A stretch of 5,014 nucleotides of DNA from Clostridiales bacterium (GTDB lineage Bacteria; Bacillota; Clostridia; Oscillospirales; Acutalibacteraceae): the NCBI GenBank assembly GCA_014799585.1, contig JAAVHU010000013.1:24315-29328 (forward strand), read 5' to 3'. How positions within the stretch are numbered: the first letter of the stretch is position 1; every line of letters begins with the position of its first letter. A program made the position numbers and the translations under genes. Shown one piece after another: positions 1 to 5,014 of this stretch. The notes beneath the pieces were generated by a model. It ran no database searches, was not told the origin of the DNA, and saw nothing but the letters and a program-made list of their open reading frames with translations.

Positions 1-2
1 GA

Positions 3-30
3 TTGACAGAAAAAATAATTCGATTATAAT
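3..30 (+). promoter_or_regulatory. Consensus vegetative (sigma-A) promoter for the nagB operon
   Basis: TTGACA at 3-8 and TATAAT at 25-30 are both perfect matches to the -35 and -10 consensus, with a 16-bp spacer (17 is optimal). Transcription would start near 37, leaving a leader of about 36 nt before nagB. No other promoter this good is visible before the terminator at 4104-4134, so it may drive all four + strand genes. The call rests on the sequence match alone. Confidence 0.85.
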
Positions 31-40
31 AGATAGAAAA

Positions 41-56
41 TATATAAATTTATATA
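41..56. repeat. Perfect 16-bp AT palindrome in the nagB leader
   Basis: TATATAAATTTATATA equals its own reverse complement. It lies just downstream of the predicted transcription start (about 37) and touches the Shine-Dalgarno run AAAGGGG (56-62), which sits 10 nt from the nagB ATG. The position fits a repressor operator or a roadblock site. It is made only of A and T, so it could be a chance product of an AT-rich leader, and an RNA hairpin here would be weak. It does not resemble the GC-containing dyads bound by known GntR-type NagR/DasR regulators. Confidence 0.4.
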
Positions 57-72
57 AAGGGGAATACTTAAA

Positions 73-798
73 ATGAATGTACTTATTTATGATAACGAAG
101 AACAGATTGGCGTTGCTGCAGGCAACTATATGTGCGGACAGGTACTTCAGAAACCAGATTCTGTTTTAGGACTTGCAACAGGTTCAACACCTCTTAAACC
201 ATATGGCCAGATGATTGAACTTTACAAAAAAGGAGTTATTGATTTTTCAAAGGTTACAACCTTTAACCTTGATGAATATGTTAACCTTGATGTTAAAGAT
301 AAGAATTCATATCATTCATTTATGCACGAAAACCTTTTTGACCATATCAACATTCCGGAAGAAAGCATAAACTTTCTTAACGGCAATGCAGAGGATTTAG
401 AACAGGAATGCATTGATTATGAAAACAGAATTAAAGAGGCTGGCGGAATTGATATTCAGCTTCTTGGAATCGGCTCTAACGGTCATATTGCATTTAATGA
501 ACCAAGCGACTGTTTCCAGCGCTGGAGCCACGTTGTTGAGCTTAAGGAAAGCACTGTTAAAGACAACAGCCGTTTCTTTAAATCAATAGAGGAAGTGCCT
601 ACAAAGGCTGTTACAATGGGTATCGGTTCTATTATGCAGGCTAAAAAAATTCTGATTATAGCACTTGGCAAAAACAAGGCACAGGCTATTAAACAGCTTA
701 TAAACGGAAATGTTACCCCTATGTGCCCTGCTTCTGTTTTGCAGTTCCATACAGATGTTACGCTTATGCTTGACAGAGATGCAGCATCACTTATTTAA
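73..798 (+). CDS. nagB: Glucosamine-6-phosphate deaminase
   Basis: This cytoplasmic enzyme converts glucosamine 6-phosphate to fructose 6-phosphate plus ammonia, linking amino-sugar and peptidoglycan-sugar catabolism to glycolysis. The 241-residue length fits the shorter, Bacillus-type members of the family. Visible motifs are the phosphate-binding loop LATGSTP (residues 34-40), NLDEY (65-69) with D67 matching the proton-abstracting aspartate (D72 in E. coli), and GIGSNGHIAFNEP (132-144) with the catalytic H138 and E143. N136 stands where E. coli has D141; an Asn here is also seen in B. subtilis-type enzymes, as I recall them. The ATG at 73 is supported by AAAGGGG at 56-62, which can pair along most of the anti-Shine-Dalgarno sequence. 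It is the first gene after the promoter at 3-30 and lies 19 bp before the next gene with no terminator between. Its usual partner nagA is not in the window. Confidence 0.96.
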   Translation: MNVLIYDNEEQIGVAAGNYMCGQVLQKPDSVLGLATGSTPLKPYGQMIELYKKGVIDFSKVTTFNLDEYVNLDVKDKNSYHSFMHENLFDHINIPEESINFLNGNAEDLEQECIDYENRIKEAGGIDIQLLGIGSNGHIAFNEPSDCFQRWSHVVELKESTVKDNSRFFKSIEEVPTKAVTMGIGSIMQAKKILIIALGKNKAQAIKQLINGNVTPMCPASVLQFHTDVTLMLDRDAASLI

Positions 799-800
799 TT

Positions 801-807
801 GAAAGGA
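801..807 (+). promoter_or_regulatory. Ribosome binding site that favours GTG 818 over TTG 809
   Basis: GAAAGGA occupies 801-807. The in-frame TTG at 809 is only one base away, too close for initiation. The in-frame GTG at 818 is 10 nt away, close to the normal spacing and equal to that used by nagB. This decides the start of the following gene. Confidence 0.7.
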
Positions 808-817
808 CTTGAGTTTC

Positions 818-1393
818 GTGACGAAAAAAGAAAAGGAAGAACTGGAAAGAAAGCAGAAAAAAAGAAACAAGAATAAAAACATAGCTATCCTTATTTTAGT
901 TGTTTTATTAATAGCTTTTATTGCTTTTTTCCTCTTTAAAGAAGGCATAATAAAATTCGGAGAATCAAACACAACCGAACCTAATCCTTCAAACTCTGTA
1001 TCAGACAACATCAATGATACACCGAATATCAGTAATAATTCTTCTGATGATGAAAACAATAATGCAACAGATGATGCAGATAAAACCTCAGAAGATGAGC
1101 CATCCTCTGATACTGATACTTCAAAAGAACCTGAAAACAAAAATGACGGCAGCGTTTATTCCGCTTCCCTTCCGCTTACCGATAATGATGCCCTTGCTAT
1201 CTTAAATTCAAGATATGGAAAGGGATACAGCATCAACAGATCATCGCAGAATGGCGGAAATACAAACTTTGCAGTATTCAAGGATGATGAAAGATACGCA
1301 ACCGTAAGCGTTAATCTCTCAACAGGCGATGCGAACGAGAGAATTATTGATTCCGGAAAAGAAACGAAGTTTAATCTTTTGAAAGGAGAATAA
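818..1393 (+). CDS. Single-pass membrane protein with an acidic linker and a PepSY-like C-terminal domain
   Basis: The protein has 191 residues from GTG 818. It begins with a Lys/Glu-rich cytoplasmic segment (1-21), followed by one transmembrane helix (about 22-40, rich in Ile, Leu, Val and Phe). The basic N-terminus predicts an N-in, C-out signal-anchor topology. Residues 42-111 are a low-complexity, probably disordered linker dominated by Asn, Asp, Ser, Glu and Thr. Residues 112-191 form a compact domain: a helix-like stretch DNDALAILNSRYGKGY, then strands ending in TVSVNLSTGDANER. That helix plus a Val/Tyr strand plus a '(S/T)TG-acid' turn resembles PepSY-type domains, often found in secreted or membrane proteins and linked to peptidase inhibition. 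The resemblance is by pattern only. No catalytic motif is visible. It sits between nagB and metG, 19 bp after nagB, and its last codons carry the metG ribosome binding site. The specific function is unknown. Confidence 0.8.
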   Translation: MTKKEKEELERKQKKRNKNKNIAILILVVLLIAFIAFFLFKEGIIKFGESNTTEPNPSNSVSDNINDTPNISNNSSDDENNNATDDADKTSEDEPSSDTDTSKEPENKNDGSVYSASLPLTDNDALAILNSRYGKGYSINRSSQNGGNTNFAVFKDDERYATVSVNLSTGDANERIIDSGKETKFNLLKGE

Positions 1394-1395
1394 AA

Positions 1396-3333
1396 ATGGC
1401 AGAAAAAGAAAAGTTTTATATTACAACTGCAATAGCTTACACTTCCCGTAAACCGCATATCGGAAACAGCTATGAAATCGTTTTAACTGACGCTATTGCA
1501 AGATATAAAAGATTACAGGGCTATGACGTATTTATGCTTACAGGCACAGATGAACACGGCCAGAAAATAGAAGAATATGCCAACGCGTCCGGAATTACTC
1601 CAAAAGAGTATGTTGATAATGTTGCAGGCGAAATCAAAGGTATCTGCGATTTACTTGGAACAAGCTATGATAAATTCATCAGAACTACTGACGATTACCA
1701 CGAAAAAGTAGTGCAAAAGATTTTCAAAAAACTTTATGAGCAGGATGATATTTATAAGGGTGAATATGAGGGGATGTATTGCACGCCTTGTGAATCTTTC
1801 TGGACTGAAAGCCAACTTGTTGACGGCAAATGTCCAGACTGCGGCAGAGAGGTTAAGCCTGCTAAAGAAGAAGCATATTTCTTAAGACTTTCGAAATATC
1901 AGAAACAGCTTGAAGAATTCATTGAAAACAACGAGAATTTTATTTATCCTGAATCAAGAAAAAAAGAAATGTTAAACAATTTCATCAAACCCGGACTTCA
2001 GGATTTATGCGTAAGCCGTACTTCATTCAAATGGGGTATCCCTGTTGATTTTGATGATAAGCACGTTGTTTATGTATGGATTGATGCTCTTTCAAACTAT
2101 ATTACCGCAATCGGCTACGATCCTGACGGTTCATCAGAGCAATATAAAAAATACTGGCCTGCTGATGTTCATATTATCGGCAAAGACATCGTAAGATTCC
2201 ATACAATTTACTGGCCTATTATGCTTATGGCACTCGGCGAACCTTTACCAAAGCAGGTATTTGGTCATCCATGGCTGCTCTTCGGCGAAGATAAAATGAG
2301 CAAATCAAGGGGCAATGTTATTTATGCTGACGACCTTGTAGAACTGCTTGGTGTTGATGCCGTAAGATACTATCTTCTTTCAGAAATGCCTTATACTTCT
2401 GATGGTTCAATAACATATGAAACCATTATTGAAAGATATAATTCAGATCTTGCAAATACTTTCGGCAATCTTGTAAACAGAACAATTGCAATGCAGAATA
2501 AGTATTTTAATGGAATCATTTGTGAACCAACGGAGTCAGATGCTGTTGACGAAGAATTAAAACAATTCGCTTTAGATACTGTAAAAAAGGTTGAAAAATG
2601 CTTTGAAACATACAGAGTTGCTGATGCCATTGAAGCCGTTTTAAATCTTGCAAAGCGTTCAAACAAGTATATTGACGAAACAATGCCTTGGGCTCTTGCA
2701 AAGGACGAAAGCAAAAAAGCAAGACTCGGCACTGTTTTATACAATCTGCTTGAAGCCATCAGATATATTGCTGTTCTTCTTTCTCCATTTATGCCTGAAA
2801 CATCTGAAAAAATATTTGCTCAGATTAACTGTGATATAAAAGATTATGCTTCTCTTGAAAACTTCGGCAGCATAAAAGCAGGCGTAACAGTTGGAAACGC
2901 AGAGGCATTATTCGCAAGAATTGATTCTGAAAAAATGCTTGCAGACATTGCGGCAAAGCAGGAAGCAGCACTTAAGGCTGAGGAAAATCCACAGATTGAA
3001 CAGCTTCCTGAAATTCAGTTTGATGATTTCACCAAGGTTGAGCTCAGAGTTGCAAAAATTCTTGAATGCGAGCCTGTTAAGAAAGCCAAAAAACTTCTTA
3101 AACTGAAAGTAGATGACGGCACATCAGAGCCAAGGCAGATTGTTTCCGGTATCTCTCAATGGTATAAACCGGAAGATTTAATCGGAAAATCCGTTATTAT
3201 TGTTGCAAACCTTAAGCCTGCAAAACTTTGCGGAGAAATGAGCTACGGTATGCTTCTTGCTGGAGATACGGCAGACGGCGGCGTTAAGGTTGCATTTGTT
3301 GACGGAATTGAAGCAGGAACGAAATTAAGATAA
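1396..3333 (+). CDS. metG: Methionine--tRNA ligase (methionyl-tRNA synthetase)
   Basis: This cytoplasmic class I enzyme charges tRNA-Met with methionine using ATP and serves both initiation and elongation. All main motifs are present: HIGN (residues 21-24, the HIGH signature), a single zinc knuckle C129-x2-C132 and C146-x2-C149, WIDALSNY (from W228), the GKDIVRFH segment (262-269) and KMSKS (300-304). An anticodon-binding helical domain follows. Residues about 538-645 form the C-terminal OB-fold tRNA-binding domain (Trbp111/EMAP-like), starting IQFDDFTKVELRVAKI. The 645-residue length is normal for the bacterial form with this extension. The ATG at 1396 has a strong site, AAAGGAG at 1382-1388 (7-nt spacing), lying inside the end of the upstream gene whose stop is 2 bp away, so translation is probably coupled. 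There is no room for a T-box leader. The stop overlaps the tatD start (TAATG). Confidence 0.98.
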   Translation: MAEKEKFYITTAIAYTSRKPHIGNSYEIVLTDAIARYKRLQGYDVFMLTGTDEHGQKIEEYANASGITPKEYVDNVAGEIKGICDLLGTSYDKFIRTTDDYHEKVVQKIFKKLYEQDDIYKGEYEGMYCTPCESFWTESQLVDGKCPDCGREVKPAKEEAYFLRLSKYQKQLEEFIENNENFIYPESRKKEMLNNFIKPGLQDLCVSRTSFKWGIPVDFDDKHVVYVWIDALSNYITAIGYDPDGSSEQYKKYWPADVHIIGKDIVRFHTIYWPIMLMALGEPLPKQVFGHPWLLFGEDKMSKSRGNVIYADDLVELLGVDAVRYYLLSEMPYTSDGSITYETIIERYNSDLANTFGNLVNRTIAMQNKYFNGIICEPTESDAVDEELKQFALDTVKKVEKCFETYRVADAIEAVLNLAKRSNKYIDETMPWALAKDESKKARLGTVLYNLLEAIRYIAVLLSPFMPETSEKIFAQINCDIKDYASLENFGSIKAGVTVGNAEALFARIDSEKMLADIAAKQEAALKAEENPQIEQLPEIQFDDFTKVELRVAKILECEPVKKAKKLLKLKVDDGTSEPRQIVSGISQWYKPEDLIGKSVIIVANLKPAKLCGEMSYGMLLAGDTADGGVKVAFVDGIEAGTKLR

Positions 3334-4097
3334 TGTACAGTAATATTTTTGATACACACAGCCATTATGACGATAACCAATTTGATGCTGACAGAAGCGA
3401 GCTTTTTCAATCGCTTATAGATAACGGCGTTTGCGGTATTGTCAGCTGCGGCTGTGATATAGAAACAACGGAGTTTAACAAAAGCCTTTCTGAGGCATAC
3501 GAATTTTTATATTTTGCCGCAGGCTTTCACCCCGAATGCCTTGAGGATGCAGATATTGCAGACCTTGAAAAAATAAAGGAATATGCACAGCACAAAAAGT
3601 GCGTTGCTATCGGTGAAATCGGGCTTGATTACCATTGGATGAGCAGCAGCAAGGAAAAACAAAAAGATTTCTTTATATCTCAGATTGAGCTTGCAAAGGA
3701 GCTTGATTTACCCGTTATCGTTCATGACCGAGAGGCTCACGGTGACACGCTGGATATATTAAAAGAAACAAAGCCAAAAGGCGTTGTACACTGCTTTTCA
3801 GGTTCAAAGGAAATGGCAAACGAAATCATCAGGCTTGGAATGTATATAGGTTTAAACGGCGTTGTAACCTTTAAAAATGCAAGAAAAAGTCTTGAGGTTG
3901 TAAAGGAAATTCCGCTTGAAAGACTTGTGCTTGAAACAGACTGTCCTTACCTTGCTCCTGAGCCTATGAGAGGAAAGCGTAATAATTCATCACTTATCCC
4001 ATACATTGCCGAAAAACTTGCAAACGAGCTTGATATGGACGCTCAGCTATTGCTTGATATAACTTCTGAAAATGCGAAAAGGCTTTACAATTTATAA
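3333..4097 (+). CDS. tatD: TatD-family metal-dependent hydrolase (putative deoxyribonuclease)
   Basis: The 254-residue length is typical of the TatD family, TIM-barrel enzymes of the amidohydrolase superfamily that bind two divalent metals; characterised members are DNases. The metal ligands are all visible: H9-S-H11 in FDTHSHYDD, E95 in GEIGLDYHW, H131 in VIVHDREAH, H153 in GVVHCFSGS and D203 in LETDCPYLAP. The ATG shares one base with the metG stop (TAATG), and the nearest Shine-Dalgarno-like AGGA (3315-3318) is 14 nt away, so initiation probably depends on ribosomes finishing metG. metG-tatD order is common in Bacillota (B. subtilis metS-yabD). The rnmV and ksgA genes that usually follow are missing here; a terminator comes 6 bp after the stop. 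The exact substrate is uncertain, as for most bacterial TatD paralogues. Confidence 0.95.
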   Translation: MYSNIFDTHSHYDDNQFDADRSELFQSLIDNGVCGIVSCGCDIETTEFNKSLSEAYEFLYFAAGFHPECLEDADIADLEKIKEYAQHKKCVAIGEIGLDYHWMSSSKEKQKDFFISQIELAKELDLPVIVHDREAHGDTLDILKETKPKGVVHCFSGSKEMANEIIRLGMYIGLNGVVTFKNARKSLEVVKEIPLERLVLETDCPYLAPEPMRGKRNNSSLIPYIAEKLANELDMDAQLLLDITSENAKRLYNL

Positions 4098-4103
4098 CAC
4101 AAC

Positions 4104-4134
4104 AAAAAAAGCAGTGGTTAAGCCACTGCTTTTT
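4104..4134. terminator. Bidirectional intrinsic terminator between tatD and the convergent XRE gene
   Basis: A 7-bp perfect stem, GCAGTGG (4111-4117) with CCACTGC (4123-4129), closes a 5-nt loop TTAAG. It is flanked by seven A on the left (4104-4110) and five T on the right (4130-4134). Read left to right it ends the nagB-tatD transcript; read on the - strand it ends the regulator gene, with a run of seven U after the stem. It begins 6 bp after the tatD stop and lies 2 bp beyond the regulator's stop codon. Confidence 0.95.
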
Positions 4135-4136
4135 CT

Positions 4137-4559
4137 TTATTCATCTTTTTTACTATCCAGATATTGAGCAACATCATTTTGATCTTCACGAGATATTTTA
4201 CGAAATTTGCGAATCACCATAGTCTCAAGATCTGAAAGCTCGCCAACTTCATATTCAACAACCTTTATCTTGGGCTGAGATTGATGAATAACAAAGCTAT
4301 CATCCTTTTCTTTTTCGCTATAAGTTATTTTGATTTCCTTATTTGATTTTTTATTTGTTCTTCCCATAAGGTAATCAATAGATACACCATAAAAATCAGC
4401 AATTTGAATATATGCATCTTCTTTAGGAAAACTGGTTGTTTCATATTTTCTGTAATTCTGATAAGCTATACCAATTGCTTCAGCAGCCTGCCTTTGATTA
4501 AGCCCCATTGAGGTTCTTAATTCAATCAGCTTTTCCGCTACTATTGTTTTATCCTTCAT
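4137..4559 (-). CDS. XRE/Cro-family helix-turn-helix transcriptional regulator
   Basis: The protein has 140 residues. Residues about 8-66 form a Cro/C1-type DNA-binding domain: helix LIELRTSMG, then NQRQAAEAIGIAYQNYRKYE (21-40) holding the two HTH helices, then a helical segment ending in the family hallmark VSIDYLMGR (59-67). A polar linker (about 68-105) joins it to a short helical C-terminus, LSDLETMVIRKFRKISREDQ and onward, of the kind seen after the HTH in many Bacillota regulators. No metal-binding, peptidase or ligand domain is visible, so the signal it senses is unknown. The ATG at 4559 has a modest GAGG 10 nt upstream (4570-4573 on this strand). It has its own promoter (4585-4613) with an inverted repeat over the -10, suggesting self-regulation. 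No toxin, integrase or phage gene lies beside it here, so an antitoxin or phage-repressor role is not supported. Confidence 0.9.
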   Translation of the reverse strand: MKDKTIVAEKLIELRTSMGLNQRQAAEAIGIAYQNYRKYETTSFPKEDAYIQIADFYGVSIDYLMGRTNKKSNKEIKITYSEKEKDDSFVIHQSQPKIKVVEYEVGELSDLETMVIRKFRKISREDQNDVAQYLDSKKDE

Positions 4560-4575
4560 AATATCTTAGCCTCGC

Positions 4576-4599
4576 TTTATACATATTATATAGTATAAA
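4576..4599. repeat. Inverted repeat overlapping the -10 of the XRE promoter (candidate operator)
   Basis: TTTATAC (4576-4582) and GTATAAA (4593-4599) are perfect reverse complements separated by 10 bp, so the half-site centres are 17 bp apart. The dyad centre (4587/4588) falls inside the -10 hexamer at 4585-4590. A dimeric Cro/C1-type protein bound here would block RNA polymerase, so this is a reasonable site for autorepression. The DNA is AT-rich, so chance cannot be excluded. Confidence 0.5.
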
Positions 4600-4613
4600 A
4601 CAAAAATCGTCAA
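4585..4613 (-). promoter_or_regulatory. Near-consensus sigma-A promoter of the XRE regulator
   Basis: On the - strand, TTGACG (4613-4608, 5 of 6 matches) and TATAAT (4590-4585, 6 of 6) are separated by exactly 17 bp. Transcription would start near 4578, giving a leader of about 19 nt before the ATG at 4559. The promoter fits in the 68-bp gap after the stop of the upstream carboxypeptidase-like gene. No terminator is visible in that gap, so read-through could add to expression. Confidence 0.85.
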
Positions 4614-4627
4614 ATATCTACAAAATT

Positions 4628-5014
4628 TTATCTCATTCTTGGTGCAGGCGGCGGAATATAATCATCATGATCATCATAATAGCTTCTGTTGCTGCTTCTT
4701 GTTTGGTTTGTTCTTCTCCTTTGCCTGTTTCTATTTTGCGTATCTCTTCCGCGATTATGCGCTCTTTCTTTTCTCTTTTTCGCATTATTGATAACCAGAA
4801 TAATATAAATAGCAGCAAAAAGCACAACAGCTATAAGAACAATTTTTACAATTGTTAAAGACAAGAAGCCTTTTATTGCATTAATGATTGTTAAAAAAGT
4901 GGAAAGCTCAATATCCTCTGCCGCAACCAAATCAACTGTTGCAACAGTTTCATCCCCGAAAACAACATTTGCCTTGCAGATAACATCACCTTTTCTGACA
5001 GGAGCTGATATCTC
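4628..5014 (-). CDS. D-alanyl-D-alanine carboxypeptidase (PBP5/DacF-like), C-terminal fragment cut by the window edge
   Basis: The frame is open to the right edge, so only the last 128 residues are visible; the true start and the SxxK, SxN and KTG catalytic motifs of this family would lie outside. Residues 1-34 of the visible part (EISAPVRKGDVICK..., ending TVDLVAAEDIE) match the pattern of the end of the PBP5 C-terminal beta domain, including the 'AP(V)xKGD' and 'VDLVAAED' segments typical of clostridial DacA/DacF proteins. A transmembrane helix follows (about 56-75), then a cytoplasmic tail (78-128) rich in Arg, Asn and Lys that ends in Tyr/Asp and a PPPAP motif. Such enzymes trim the terminal D-Ala from peptidoglycan stem peptides outside the membrane. 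A TTG at 4930 looks like a start but is an internal Leu codon (L29 here), since homology-like sequence continues upstream of it. Identification rests on this C-terminal pattern only. Confidence 0.75.
   Translation of the reverse strand, partial: EISAPVRKGDVICKANVVFGDETVATVDLVAAEDIELSTFLTIINAIKGFLSLTIVKIVLIAVVLFAAIYIILVINNAKKRKERAHNRGRDTQNRNRQRRRTNQTRSSNRSYYDDHDDYIPPPAPRMR

Noticed and set aside
1..72. Riboswitch or ribozyme (glmS-like) in front of nagB
   Set aside because: The predicted leader is only about 36 nt and nearly all A/T, too short and unstructured for a known riboswitch or the glmS ribozyme, although sequence left of the window is not visible.
787..1140. 117-codon open frame on the - strand, Ser/Leu/Phe-rich
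   Set aside because: It is antisense to the membrane helix and acidic linker of the + strand gene; its Ser-rich composition is a by-product of Asp/Glu/Lys codons read backwards, and it has no credible ribosome binding site or domain.
1347..1375. Possible internal promoter before metG (TTGATT, 17 bp, TTTAAT)
   Set aside because: The -35 matches only 4 of 6 and the predicted start (about 1382) would fall on the metG Shine-Dalgarno sequence, leaving almost no leader. It sits in coding sequence, so chance is the simpler explanation.
2391..2839. Several open frames of 60-120 codons on both strands inside metG
   Set aside because: All lie within the well-supported metG frame, show no family motifs and look like shadows of the coding strand.
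4137..4559. Toxin-antitoxin or prophage repressor interpretation of the XRE gene
   Set aside because: No small toxin-like ORF, integrase, Cro-like divergent gene or attachment site is visible; both neighbours look chromosomal and housekeeping.
4661..4690. Repeated ATC/ATG triplets with a local palindrome around TGATCA
   Set aside because: This is explained by Asp/His codons for the DDHDDY stretch in the tail of the carboxypeptidase-like protein and is too short to be a meaningful tandem repeat.

Overview
The window looks like chromosomal DNA from an AT-rich Gram-positive bacterium, most likely a member of the Clostridia (Bacillota). The evidence is the low GC content, Clostridia-like proteins, strong purine-rich ribosome binding sites, near-consensus vegetative promoters and the metG-tatD pairing that is common in Bacillota. 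I cannot name the genus from the sequence alone.

Layout. The left two thirds (3-4134, + strand) read as one four-gene operon. A consensus promoter (TTGACA, 16 bp, TATAAT) and a short AT-rich leader containing a perfect 16-bp palindrome precede nagB (glucosamine-6-phosphate deaminase). Next, after 19 bp, comes a single-pass membrane protein with an acidic/Asn-rich linker and a PepSY-like outer domain. metG (methionyl-tRNA synthetase) starts 2 bp after that gene, and a TatD-family metal-dependent hydrolase overlaps the metG stop by one base. A strong hairpin with A and T tracts on both sides ends the operon and also serves the convergent gene on the other strand.

The right third (4137-5014) is on the - strand. 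An XRE/Cro-type transcriptional regulator has its own near-consensus promoter, with a TTTATAC/GTATAAA inverted repeat centred on the -10 element, which suggests autoregulation. Upstream of it, running off the right edge, is the 3' end of a gene whose product resembles the C-terminal part of a clostridial D-alanyl-D-alanine carboxypeptidase (PBP5/DacF-like). It shows the end of the membrane-proximal beta domain, one transmembrane helix and an unusually Arg/Asn-rich cytoplasmic tail.

How the genes relate. The + operon mixes amino-sugar catabolism (nagB), translation (metG), a nuclease-like housekeeping hydrolase (tatD) and an uncharacterised envelope protein. The pathway link between them is not obvious, and co-transcription may simply reflect shared growth-related expression. 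No CRISPR array, mobile element, RNA gene, T-box or riboswitch is visible, and there is no gene-free stretch longer than 300 bases. The window is mostly ordinary housekeeping sequence. The points worth attention are the PepSY-like membrane protein, the candidate operators, the Arg-rich tail on the carboxypeptidase and two start-codon traps.
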